Assembly (NCBI GenBank): GCA_021841865.1
Contig: JAKCDM010000001.1
Span: forward strand, 29,752 to 93,751
From: Pseudomonadota bacterium
GTDB taxonomy: Bacteria; Pseudomonadota; Gammaproteobacteria; Burkholderiales; Burkholderiaceae_C
DNA length: 64,000 nt
Direction of reading: 5' to 3'
Part shown: positions 1 through 8,529 of the stretch, piece by piece
Layout of the letters: each line of letters starts with the position of its first letter
Numbering within the stretch: position 1 is the stretch's first letter
Program-made: the position numbers and the translations under genes
Notes under the pieces: model-generated
Seen by the model: the letters and a program-made list of their open reading frames with translations, nothing else
What the model was told of the DNA's origin: nothing
Databases searched by the model: none

Positions 1-122
1 TGAGCGACGACGTCGTGGAACTCACCGCGCGCACCATCAGCCGCGTGCGAGGCACCGACGAGGCGCGTCAGGGCTTCGCCGCGTTCCTGTCCAAGCAGCC
101 GGCGCCCTGGGTTCCCCGCTGA
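1..122 (+). CDS. C-terminal fragment of a CDS, enoyl-CoA hydratase/isomerase-like (truncated by window edge)
   Basis: Frame from nt 3 reads SDDVVELTARTISRVRGTDEARQGFAAFLSKQPAPWVPR-stop; resembles the C-terminal tail of crotonase-family proteins. Confidence 0.55.
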   Translation, partial: SDDVVELTARTISRVRGTDEARQGFAAFLSKQPAPWVPR

Positions 123-144
123 GCCGCCCGCGCGGCGTGCCGGG

Positions 145-858
145 TCAGTGGCATTGCGCGCCGGGAGTGCCGGGGTCGCTGGCCAGCGCTTCGCGCCACA
201 CGCGCATCGGCACGTAGGTGCGCAGGCGCTGCACCAGGCACTCGGCCACCTCGGCGCCGGCTTCGTGCCCGACGAAGGGAAGCACGTCGGCGGTGACGTC
301 GGCCCCCAGGCGCACCAGGTGCTCGGCGGCCTCGATGGTCAGCGCATAGGGCATCACCGTGTCGCGCTTGCCGTGCAGCAGGTGCAGCGTGGTGCCGGCG
401 GTGGCCTGACGCGGCAGGCGCGCGAAACGCCCGCCGATGCTCGCCACGCGCCCGGCCAGCGCGTCGCGGTCGCGCGTGGACTCCAGCGCCATGATGCCCC
501 CCTGGGAGAAGCCGACCAGCGCGGTCTGCGCCACGCTAGTCGACGTTTCGTGCTGCCAGTGGCGAACGGTGTCGACGAACTGCGGCAAGGCCTGCGCGAC
601 GCGCTCGGCCCGCCTGTGCTCGTCGATTCCCCGCACCGGGAACCACTGGTAACCGGCCCCGGCCTCGCAGGCCTGCGGCGAACGCACGCTGACCACGCAG
701 GCGTTCTCGAACTCGGCGGCCAGGCGCCGGCCCAGCGGGGCCATGTCGTGCTCGTCGGCGCCGTAACCATGAAAAAGCAGCACGAGCTGCTGCGCCGGGC
801 CGGCGGGACGTGCGATCACGAGACTGGGTGGCATGGGCAGCGGGTGGGCTGGTTGCAT
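145..858 (-). CDS. alpha/beta hydrolase, carboxylesterase/phospholipase family (YpfH-like)
   Basis: MQPAHPLP...LFHGYGADEHD...GFSQGG...HGKRDTVMP...GHEAG: LFHGYGAD oxyanion motif, GFSQGG nucleophile elbow, Asp and His of the triad. Start placed at 858 inside the longer ORF. Confidence 0.8.
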   Translation of the reverse strand: MQPAHPLPMPPSLVIARPAGPAQQLVLLFHGYGADEHDMAPLGRRLAAEFENACVVSVRSPQACEAGAGYQWFPVRGIDEHRRAERVAQALPQFVDTVRHWQHETSTSVAQTALVGFSQGGIMALESTRDRDALAGRVASIGGRFARLPRQATAGTTLHLLHGKRDTVMPYALTIEAAEHLVRLGADVTADVLPFVGHEAGAEVAECLVQRLRTYVPMRVWREALASDPGTPGAQCH

Positions 859-964
859 GGACTTTGCGTGGGCCTTGGCGGGCGCGACCTCGCCCGGGGC
901 TTCGATTGTGCACCCCGCGCGCGAGCCCGCGCAGTTTCCACGGCCTGCTCGTGTGCCTCGAAGC

Positions 965-1756
965 TCAGTCGAAGGACCAGGCGTCCATCGCAAGCATGCC
1001 GTAGTGCACCCCGCCGTGCCAGCGCCGCGCCTGCGCGCCGTCACCGGCCGCGCCGAGCGCGAAGTGCAGCGGCAACAGGTGCTCGGGAGTGGGATGCGCG
1101 CGCAGCGCATGCGGGGCCCGCGTGTCCCATGCCAGCAGTTGCTGCAGGTCGCCGGCGCTGATCGCCGCGGCGACCCAATCGGTGAACTCCCGCACATAAG
1201 GCGCGGCGGCGGCGTCCACCGCCGCCGCCGCGCGGAATTCATGCAGGTTGTGGGTCAGGCTTCCGCTGCCCAGCAGCAGCACCCCCTGCTCGCGCAGGGG
1301 CCGCAGCGCCTGCCCGAGTTGCCAGGCGCCGACGGCGTCCAGCGGCCACGGCATGGACAGCGCGACCACCGGCAGTTCGGCGCGCGGGAACATCAGCTGC
1401 AGCGGCACCCACATGCCGTGGTCGAGCCCGCGCAGCGAATCGAGCGAAGCCGTCATGCCCGCCGCCTGCAGCAGGCGCCGTGCCTCGGCAGCCACTTCCG
1501 GCGAACCCGGCACGTCGTAGCGCAGAGCCCGCAGCGCGGGGTCGAACCCGTGGAAATCGTGCAGCGTGGGTGGGCGCTCGTGGGCACCCAGCGCCACGCC
1601 ACGGGTCATCCAGTGCGGAGACAGCGCCACGACCGCGCGCGGGCCGTGGCCGAGCAGTTCGCGCCCGAGCTCGCGCAGCATCCCTGCCGCGCTGCCCGGC
1701 TCCAGCGGGAGCATGGGCGAGCCATGCGAGACGAAGACCACCGGAGATGCTGGCAT
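965..1756 (-). CDS. ygiD: 4,5-DOPA-extradiol-type dioxygenase (LigB superfamily, YgiD-like)
   Basis: MPASPVVFVSHGSPMLPLE...ALSPHWMTRG...LDHGMWVPL...GSGSLTHNL matches the YgiD/DODA family pattern. Confidence 0.85.
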   Translation of the reverse strand: MPASPVVFVSHGSPMLPLEPGSAAGMLRELGRELLGHGPRAVVALSPHWMTRGVALGAHERPPTLHDFHGFDPALRALRYDVPGSPEVAAEARRLLQAAGMTASLDSLRGLDHGMWVPLQLMFPRAELPVVALSMPWPLDAVGAWQLGQALRPLREQGVLLLGSGSLTHNLHEFRAAAAVDAAAAPYVREFTDWVAAAISAGDLQQLLAWDTRAPHALRAHPTPEHLLPLHFALGAAGDGAQARRWHGGVHYGMLAMDAWSFD

Positions 1757-1780
1757 GGCGAGCGAGCGACAGGCGCGGCC

Positions 1781-2395
1781 TCAGGACTTCTTCGCGTCGC
1801 GCTCGGCCTGCAGCGTGGCGGCCACCGCCGGGCGCTGCGACACGCGCTGCACGTAGGCCTGCAGCGCAGGCCACGCCGCCAGGTCCATGCCGACGTAGCC
1901 GGTCCAGCTCAGCACCGTGAACAGATAGGCATCGGCCACCGTGAAGCGCGCGCCCATCAGGTAGTCCTGACGCGACAGGGTCTCGGCAAGGTAGTCGAAG
2001 CGCGACTGCAGGCGCTGCTTTTGCAGGTCCTTGACGGAGTCAGGGAACTGGGGGTTGAACAGCGGGCTGAACTGCTTGTGCAGTTCGGTGGAGATGAAGT
2101 TCAACCACTCCTGCAGTCGATAGCGCTCGATGCTGCCGTTGGCTGGCGCCAGCCCGGCTTCGGGCTTGCGGTCGGCCAGGTACTGCACGATGGCCGGACC
2201 TTCGGTGAGCACGCTGCCGTCGTCGAGTTCGAGTACCGGCACGTAGCCCTTCGGGTTGATGGCGCGGAAGTCCCCGCCGCCATCAAGGGTCTTGGCGCCG
2301 AGGTCGACCTTGACCGTCTGCACGGGAAGGCCGAGTTCATGCAGCACGATATGCGGGGAAAGCGAGCAGGCGCCGGGGGCGAAATACAGTTTCAT
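1781..2395 (-). CDS. glutathione S-transferase (GstA-like)
   Basis: MKLYFAPGACSLSPHIVLHELGLPVQTVKVDL...NPKGYVPVLELDDGSVLTEGPAIVQYLAD: N-terminal thioredoxin-fold GST motif of beta-class GSTs. Confidence 0.9.
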   Translation of the reverse strand: MKLYFAPGACSLSPHIVLHELGLPVQTVKVDLGAKTLDGGGDFRAINPKGYVPVLELDDGSVLTEGPAIVQYLADRKPEAGLAPANGSIERYRLQEWLNFISTELHKQFSPLFNPQFPDSVKDLQKQRLQSRFDYLAETLSRQDYLMGARFTVADAYLFTVLSWTGYVGMDLAAWPALQAYVQRVSQRPAVAATLQAERDAKKS

Positions 2396-2431
2396 CGCAG
2401 ATGCTTCCTTGGAAATGGGCAAGAGACCGGA

Positions 2432-3091
2432 TCACGAGGGATTGCGAACGCCTTCGACTTCCACGCGCACGCGCACCTTGTGGCCGATTCCCGCGGCAAA
2501 GGCGTCGATGCCGAAATCGGTGCGATCGATCACGGTCGTGGCGACGAAGCCGCTGAGGAAACCGCCCCAGGGCTTGGGCAGGTACGAGACCTCGCCGGCA
2601 CCCACCAGGTGCACGCGGAAGGCGACCGGGCGCGTCACGCCATGCAGCGTGAGTTCGCCGTGCAGCACTCCGGCGCGCGGCCCGTGGGGCACGTAGCGGG
2701 TGCTCACGAAATGCATGGTCGGGAACTTGGCCGCATCGAGGAACTCGTCACCGAGCACGTGCTTGTCGCGCAGCGGCAGGAAGGTGGCGATGCTGTCGAC
2801 CGGGATGGTGATGTCGGCCTTGTCGGCCTTCGGGTCGCGCGGATCGAAGGTGTAGGTGCCGGTGACCTTGCTGAACACGCCGGTGACCGAACCGACGCCG
2901 GCATGTCCGATGCTGAATTGCGCACCGGAATGATCCGGATCCACCGTGTAGCTGCCGGCAGGATCCGCGTGCAGATGGGCGTAGGCCTGGACCTTGGGCG
3001 CGGCATCGGCGGCGTGGGCGGGGGCCGCCAGCGCGGCCAGCGACAGCGCGCCTGCGCCCAGCGCGAGACGAATGCGGGAAAGGGTATGCAT
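2432..3091 (-). CDS. YceI family periplasmic protein
   Basis: Signal peptide (LALGAGALSLAALAAPAHA), then YTVDPDHSGAQFSIGHAGVGSVTGVFSKVTGTYTFDP; YceI lipocalin-like signature. Confidence 0.9.
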   Translation of the reverse strand: MHTLSRIRLALGAGALSLAALAAPAHAADAAPKVQAYAHLHADPAGSYTVDPDHSGAQFSIGHAGVGSVTGVFSKVTGTYTFDPRDPKADKADITIPVDSIATFLPLRDKHVLGDEFLDAAKFPTMHFVSTRYVPHGPRAGVLHGELTLHGVTRPVAFRVHLVGAGEVSYLPKPWGGFLSGFVATTVIDRTDFGIDAFAAGIGHKVRVRVEVEGVRNPS

Positions 3092-3195
3092 GAACGACTT
3101 CCTTCAACGTACGAATGCAAGCCGGGCTTGCGGAAGGCGCGGCCGCACGGCGCGCGCCGGACAGGGTTCCCGGGCGACTGTCCGCCCGGGCGTGC

Positions 3196-3783
3196 TCAAG
3201 GCGCCACGAGCAGGTGCACGTGCACCGGGATCATCGCGGCGACCACGCTGGTATCCGCCCAGCTGCCGCCGCCGAGCCCGTAGGCGCTGCGGTCGAGCTG
3301 GAAGTCGGCATCCATGGCCAGCGCCGCGCCCACCGCATGGGTGGTCACCAGCACGCGCAGCGCTCGCGTCGCGCCGCGCACCGTGAAGTTGCCGCTGGCC
3401 CAGTAGCGCCCCGCTCCGGCCGGCACGAAGCCGGTGGAGACGAAGCGCGCCTGCGGGAAGGCCTTGGCATCGAGCCAGTCGGCGCCGCGCAGCAGGTCGT
3501 TGGTCTGCGAGCTGCCGGCATCGACACTGGCGGCCTGCACGGTCACCTCGACCCGGCTGTCCTTCAGGTCCTGCGGCGCGAAATGCACCTGCGCCTGCAC
3601 GCTGGCGAAATGGCCCTTCATGGGCACTCCCATCTGCCTGGCCTGGAAGCTCACGTCGGCGCCCGGACGTACCTGGCTGTACACGTCGGCGGCATGCGCG
3701 CCGGCGCAGAACATCAGCGACGCGGCCAGCGCGCCCAGCGCATGGGCCAGGCGCCGCGGCGAAAACCATTTTGCACAAGACAT
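3196..3783 (-). CDS. YceI family periplasmic protein (second, divergent copy)
   Basis: Signal peptide ...ALAASLMFCAGAHA followed by YceI-like strands (VSFQARQMGVPMKGHFASVQAQVHFAPQDLKDSRVEVTVQAASVDAG). Confidence 0.85.
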   Translation of the reverse strand: MSCAKWFSPRRLAHALGALAASLMFCAGAHAADVYSQVRPGADVSFQARQMGVPMKGHFASVQAQVHFAPQDLKDSRVEVTVQAASVDAGSSQTNDLLRGADWLDAKAFPQARFVSTGFVPAGAGRYWASGNFTVRGATRALRVLVTTHAVGAALAMDADFQLDRSAYGLGGGSWADTSVVAAMIPVHVHLLVAP

Positions 3784-3787
3784 CGAA

Positions 3788-4378
3788 TCACTCCTTGGAA
3801 AGGCGAGGCAGCATGCGCAGCAGCACGCCGTCGCGGTCGACGAACTGGTGCTTGAGCGCTGCGCCGACGTGGGCGACGACCAGCGCCGCCATGGTGAAAT
3901 TGAGCCACTCGTGGACCTCGGCGAGCTGGCGCGCCAGCGCATGGTCGGGGGCCAGCAGGCTGGGCAGCGGGAGCACGCCCCACCACACCACCTGCACGCC
4001 GGCGGCCGAACTCAGTGCCCAGCCCGACAGCGGAATGGCCAGGATCAGCAGGTACAGCAGCTTGTGCAGCGCGTCGGCCACCAGCGCCTGCCAGCGCGGC
4101 ACCGAGGCCGGCAGCGGCGGCGGCCGGTGACCGACGCGCCACAGCACGCGCAGCACCACCAGCAACAGCACCGTGAGGCCGAACCACTTGTGCCACGCGT
4201 ACAACTCGATCTTGCGCGGCGAAAGCGCCAGCTCGCTCATGTACAGGCCCAGCGGAAACAGGCCGAAGATCAGCACGGCGATCATCCAGTGCAGCAGCAT
4301 CGCCGGCCCGCTGTAGCGCGCGTCGGGAGCTGCGCCGGTGCCGGCGCGGGAGGAAGGACTCGAGGACATGCTTGGCAA
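3788..4378 (-). CDS. cytochrome b561 family protein
   Basis: RYSGPAMLLHWMIAVLIFGLFPLGLYMSELALSPRKIELYAWHKWFGLTVLLLVVLRVLWRVGHRPPPLPA...: four-helix b561 with LHW and HKW haem-ligand motifs. Confidence 0.9.
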   Translation of the reverse strand: MPSMSSSPSSRAGTGAAPDARYSGPAMLLHWMIAVLIFGLFPLGLYMSELALSPRKIELYAWHKWFGLTVLLLVVLRVLWRVGHRPPPLPASVPRWQALVADALHKLLYLLILAIPLSGWALSSAAGVQVVWWGVLPLPSLLAPDHALARQLAEVHEWLNFTMAALVVAHVGAALKHQFVDRDGVLLRMLPRLSKE

Positions 4379-4384
4379 CTCCGG

Positions 4385-4852
4385 CTAGGCGCGCTCGGCG
4401 CGGGACTCGCTGGCTGCCTGCTCGAAGGCGCCGCGGATGGCACGCAGCGCCACCTCGGCCTGCGCGAGGTCGCTGGCAGCGATGCGATCGAACACCTGGC
4501 GCAGGTGCAGGCCGTGCGCCGGGAAGACCTGTTCGAACAGCGCCTGGCCGTCGTCGGTCAGGCGAACGATCTGGCCGCGGCCATCGCGCGGGTCGGGGTC
4601 GCGGCGCACCAGCCCCTTGGCCAGCAGGCGGTCGATCACGCCGGTCAGCGTGCCCTTGGTGATCAGCGTGCGCGCGCCCAGCATCTTGGGGTTCATGCCG
4701 GAGGTGTTGCCCAGCGTGGCCACGACGTCGAACTGCGCCGGCGTCAGCCCCATGGTGCCGACATGGGCCGCCGAATAGCGCTCGAAGGCCTGGTAGGCGC
4801 GCACGAGTTCGCGCAGCAGCGCAAGGTAGGGATTGGCGGATCTGGTGGCCAT
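4385..4852 (-). CDS. MarR family transcriptional regulator
   Basis: LTPAQFDVVATLGNTSGMNPKMLGARTLITKGTLTGVIDRLLAKGLVRRDPDPRDGRGQIVRLTDDG: MarR winged-helix with the DxRDGR wing. Start at MATRSANPYL. Confidence 0.9.
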   Translation of the reverse strand: MATRSANPYLALLRELVRAYQAFERYSAAHVGTMGLTPAQFDVVATLGNTSGMNPKMLGARTLITKGTLTGVIDRLLAKGLVRRDPDPRDGRGQIVRLTDDGQALFEQVFPAHGLHLRQVFDRIAASDLAQAEVALRAIRGAFEQAASESRAERA

Positions 4853-4948
4853 CGTGGTTTCGGGTTCCGGCCCTGGAGCCATGACGCCAGGGCCGATCCG
4901 GTCGACGGGCAATCGCGCCCGAGCGGCAGGGAAAGCAGACGAATATTA

Positions 4949-4962
4949 GTTCGCATTAGAAC
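4949..4962. promoter_or_regulatory. GTTC-N6-GAAC inverted repeat in the marR upstream region (candidate operator)
   Basis: Sequence gttcgcattagaac within AT-rich attagttcgcattagaaccatta, about 100 bp upstream of the MarR start. Confidence 0.4.
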
Positions 4963-5066
4963 CATTATGACCAGTAGGGTCTTTTGCGTGCGCGGCGGCC
5001 ACGCGACGGCCTGGCGCGAGCGGGCGGCGGCCGACGGCGGCAGCAAAGTGGCGCCCCGAAGACCGC

Positions 5067-5093
5067 AAAAAAATGGCGGCCCGAAGGCCGCCA
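5067..5093 (-). terminator. Intrinsic terminator, minus-strand orientation, not downstream of any annotated CDS
   Basis: Plus strand aaaaaaa-t-ggcggcc-cgaa-ggccgcc; on the minus strand this is GGCGGCC-TTCG-GGCCGCC-A-TTTTTTT. Confidence 0.75.
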
Positions 5094-5390
5094 ATCACCA
5101 CGCCATTGCCGCAGCGCATCGGGTTCGCTGCTTGCGCGATGGCAGCGTGTGGCGCGCAATCCACGCCCACGCGGCGCCACCGCGCAACGACGCACCCGAG
5201 GGTATGTGGCGTGAACCCAGGGAGGGCGGATCGCGGCACATGCCCGGTTTCGTAGTATCAAGATGCATGCCAGCCGTCGAGCCCGCCGGCGCTGCAGAAA
5301 ACTCCCTGGCGCATCAATGGCTTAGGCGGCAACAAAGGGTTTGCCCCGGCGTCGTGCGAGACGCCGTCGTGGACAACGGCCGACAGGGTC

Positions 5391-5407
5391 TGTCGCACGA
5401 TGCGACA
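5391..5407. promoter_or_regulatory. Perfect palindrome TGTCGCA-CGA-TGCGACA upstream of acoR-like gene (candidate enhancer/operator)
   Basis: Exact 7-bp arms with 3-nt spacer; an extra TGCGACA half-site at 5429-5435; 85 bp upstream of the start codon at 5492. Confidence 0.5.
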
Positions 5408-5491
5408 GTCGACAAGCCATCGACCCGGTGCGACACTGGGTCTTGCACAAACCCGCCCTGGCACGACACGAAGCGGGCACGGAGACAAGCC

Positions 5492-7537
5492 ATGCAAGAC
5501 CCTCGCCCCACCGATGCCGTCGCCGCGGCGCAAGCCCTGCCGCAGGCCCATCAACTGCATCTGGCGCGCAGGCGCTTTTTCGACGAGGGCAGCGACCCCG
5601 GGGTGCTGGTGCCCGAGTCGATCGCACGCTCCTGGCGGCGTTGCTCGACGATTCCGTCGCGAGGGGTCGGCAAGCCCGAGCCGCTGCCCAACGACGAGCT
5701 GTTCTCGCGGCGCGACGCGCAGGGGCGCCTGCGCCATCATGCGCTGCCCGAGCTCGAGGCGCTGGCGGAGGCGCTGGTGCCGTCGCGGGTGATCGTGCTG
5801 CTGGCGGACCCGGAAGGCATGATCCTCGACGCCGCCGGATCCGACACCTTCATGACCAAGGCGCAGCGCGTGGCGCTGATGCCCGGCGTCGACTGGTCCG
5901 AAGGCAGCCGAGGCACCAACGCCATCGGCACCGCGCTGACCGACGCGTCGCCGGTGACGGTGCTGGGGCTGCAGCATTACCTGGAGCAGAACTCGGCGCT
6001 GGGCTGCACCGCCACCCCGCTGTTGGCCCCCGACGGCCACGTCATGGGCGTGCTCGACGTGTCGGGCGATCCCCGATGCATCCAGGCGCAGACCTCGTCG
6101 CTGGTGCGCATGGCGGGACAGATGATCGAGCACCGGCTGGCGCTCGACACCTGGCCGCCGGACACCGAGATCCTGCGTTTCGCGCACGATCCGGCGCTGA
6201 TCGGCACGCACCGCGAGGCCCTGCTCTGGGTGCGCAACGGCATCGTCGTCGGCGCCAACCGCGCGTCGCTGCGCGTGCTGGGCATGCGCTTCGAGCAGCT
6301 CTACGAACGCTACGTCGAGGACCTGTTCACCACGCTGCCGGTTTCGGGTCCGGTGCCGACGCGGCTGCAATTGCAGCCGCACCTGATGCAGCCGGGACGC
6401 TTCTCGGTCTGGTCGGCCTGCTGGGTGCGCAGCGCGCAGCGCGCGCCGGCAAGGGTCCATGCGGTCGACGCGCCGCCGGCCATCGACGCACCGGCGATCC
6501 CCGCGCCACGGGCCTTCGCCCCGCAATGGGTATCGCCGCAGGCCACCATCGAGCCCGGGGACGACGCACCGCCGGTGATCGACGACCCGGCGCGGCACTC
6601 GCAACTGTCTCGCGCCGTGCGCGTGATGGGCGCCGGCATCCCCGTGCTGGTGACCGGCGAGTCGGGGGTCGGCAAGGAAGTCTTCGCGCGCCAGCTGCAC
6701 GCCGCGGGCACTCGCGCGAGCGGGCCTTTCGTCGCGGTCAACTGCGCCGCGGTGCCGGAATCGCTGATCGAGTCCGAGCTGTTCGGCTACGAGCCGGGCG
6801 CCTTCACCGGGGCGCGGCGCCGCGGCCAGGCCGGGCTGATCCGGGAAGCCGACGGCGGCGTGCTGTTCCTCGACGAGATCGGCGACATGCCGCTGCTGCT
6901 GCAGGCGCGCCTGCTGCGCGTGCTGCAGGACCGGGAGGTGCGACCGCTGGGCGGCGCGCAGGCCCAGTCCGTCGATTTCGCGCTGGTCTGCGCCACCCAC
7001 CGTCGGCTCGCCGAGCTGGTGGACGAAGGCCGCTTCCGCGCCGACCTGTACTACCGGCTGCAGCATTTCACGGTGGGGCTGCCCGCGCTGCGCGAACAGC
7101 CCGACCGCCGCGAGCGAATCGCCGAGCTGCTGCACCACATGCTCGAGCGCCATGGCCTGCGCCTGAGCGAGCAGGCTCGCGAGGCCATGCTGGGTTGCCA
7201 ATGGCCCGGCAACTGGCGCGAGCTTGTCGGCGTGTGCCGGACCCTGCGCGCGCTGGGCGAGCCGGGCCAGCGCCTGGAGCTCGCCGACCTGCCGGCCAGC
7301 GTGCGCGACTGCCTGCGTCGTCAACGCGCGGCATCGCGGCCCGACGCGCCGATGGGTGTGGAGCCGGGGCCGGCCGTGGCCGACGAGTCCGCCGTGCAGG
7401 CCGACCTGCGCAGCCTGACGGCGGCCGCGATGCAGGCCGCGCTGGACGCCTGCGAAGGCAACGTCAGCCGCGCCGCGCGCATGCTGGGCGTGCATCGCAG
7501 CACGCTCTACCGACACGCCGCGCAGCGCGGCGCCTGA
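5492..7537 (+). CDS. sigma-54-dependent Fis family transcriptional activator, AcoR-type (GAF + AAA+ + HTH_8)
   Basis: N-terminal SRGTNAIGTAL / GCTATPLLAPDGHVMGVLDVSGD GAF signature; Walker A GESGVGKE; GAFTGA loop intact; C-terminal NVSRAARMLGVHRSTLYRH Fis-type HTH. Confidence 0.93.
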   Translation: MQDPRPTDAVAAAQALPQAHQLHLARRRFFDEGSDPGVLVPESIARSWRRCSTIPSRGVGKPEPLPNDELFSRRDAQGRLRHHALPELEALAEALVPSRVIVLLADPEGMILDAAGSDTFMTKAQRVALMPGVDWSEGSRGTNAIGTALTDASPVTVLGLQHYLEQNSALGCTATPLLAPDGHVMGVLDVSGDPRCIQAQTSSLVRMAGQMIEHRLALDTWPPDTEILRFAHDPALIGTHREALLWVRNGIVVGANRASLRVLGMRFEQLYERYVEDLFTTLPVSGPVPTRLQLQPHLMQPGRFSVWSACWVRSAQRAPARVHAVDAPPAIDAPAIPAPRAFAPQWVSPQATIEPGDDAPPVIDDPARHSQLSRAVRVMGAGIPVLVTGESGVGKEVFARQLHAAGTRASGPFVAVNCAAVPESLIESELFGYEPGAFTGARRRGQAGLIREADGGVLFLDEIGDMPLLLQARLLRVLQDREVRPLGGAQAQSVDFALVCATHRRLAELVDEGRFRADLYYRLQHFTVGLPALREQPDRRERIAELLHHMLERHGLRLSEQAREAMLGCQWPGNWRELVGVCRTLRALGEPGQRLELADLPASVRDCLRRQRAASRPDAPMGVEPGPAVADESAVQADLRSLTAAAMQAALDACEGNVSRAARMLGVHRSTLYRHAAQRGA

Positions 7538-7658
7538 GAAGGTGTGAACGAATCCTCCATGCCCGCTGGACCGCCGCTGGACGCCGCCCTGTGCGTTGCA
7601 AATCCTCGCCGTAGCAGGCGCTACGACTGCGGTTTGCGCCTTTACATTCACACCTTCT
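7537..7658. repeat. REP/MITE-like element with 12-bp perfect terminal inverted repeats and an internal imperfect hairpin
   Basis: AGAAGGTGTGAA (7537-7548) and TTCACACCTTCT (7647-7658); internal GCAAATCC...GTAGC-aggc-GCTAC...GGTTTGC. Confidence 0.6.
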
Positions 7659-7680
7659 GAGTCCTCCGGGGTTCAGCGCT

Positions 7681-8451
7681 TCAGGCCAGCAGGCGCACGC
7701 CGGCGACCAGCAGCGTCGCCGACAGCAGCGCGCGCGAGACGCGCTCGGGCAGCATGCGACTGGCCCGCGCGCCGAGCCAGATTCCCGGCACCGAACCCAC
7801 CAGCAGCGCACCGAGCACCGGCCAGCGCACGTCGCCCAGCGCCGCGTGGCCGACCCCGGCGAGCAGCGTGAGCGGGACCGCGTGCGCGATGTCGGTGCCG
7901 ACCAGCCTGCGCGCCGGCAGGCGCGGATGAAGCACGGCGATGCAGGTGGAGCCGATCGCGCCGGCGCCCACCGAACTCAACGTGACCAGCACCCCGAGCA
8001 GGCCACCCAGCGTCAGGTCCAGGCGCTCGCGCGACGCAGGCGAAATCCGTCGCTGCAGGCGCTGCGCGAGCGCCAGGCACAGGCCGCGGCAGGCCACCAG
8101 CAGCGCGGTCAGCAACAAGGCCACGCCGAGCGCCGTGCCGAGCACCCGCGGCGAGCTCCTGTCGAGTCCCAGCGCATGCATCGCCAGCAGGGTCAGGGCG
8201 CTCGCCGGCAGGCTGCCCGCGAGCATGCGCAGCACCACGCCGCGCTCGACGTTGCCGCAGCGCCAGTGCGCCAGCGCGCCGCCTGCCTTGGTGACGGCGG
8301 CGAACCACAGATCGGTGCCGATGGCAGCCGGAAGCGGAAGCCGGAACAACCCGATCAGCATCGGGGTCATGAGGGAACCAGCGCCCACTCCGGTGGCCCC
8401 GATCAGGACTCCGGCGAGCAGGCCGAGTGCGGCCAGCGTGGCGAACTGCAT
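7681..8451 (-). CDS. sulfite exporter TauE/SafE family membrane protein
   Basis: LAGVLIGATGVGAGSLMTPMLIGLF...PAAIGTDLWFAAVTKAGGALAHWRCGNVE...LVTLSSVGAGAIGS: two TauE/SafE half repeats with (G/S)xGxG motifs. Confidence 0.9.
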   Translation of the reverse strand: MQFATLAALGLLAGVLIGATGVGAGSLMTPMLIGLFRLPLPAAIGTDLWFAAVTKAGGALAHWRCGNVERGVVLRMLAGSLPASALTLLAMHALGLDRSSPRVLGTALGVALLLTALLVACRGLCLALAQRLQRRISPASRERLDLTLGGLLGVLVTLSSVGAGAIGSTCIAVLHPRLPARRLVGTDIAHAVPLTLLAGVGHAALGDVRWPVLGALLVGSVPGIWLGARASRMLPERVSRALLSATLLVAGVRLLA

Positions 8452-8529
8452 GGTGGGCTCGGTTGGACGGACAAGCCGAGCATGCTAGGCAGCGGCCCAG
8501 CCGGCACCAACCAATGATTCCTCATGAGC

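Noticed and set aside
833-3283. 816-aa plus-strand ORF
   Set aside because: Antisense to the recognised dioxygenase, GST and YceI genes; Arg/His/Gln/Ala-rich composition typical of spurious ORFs in high-GC DNA.
5258-7651. 797-aa minus-strand ORF opposite the sigma-54 activator
   Set aside because: No recognisable domain; the plus strand encodes a complete AcoR-type protein with all motifs.
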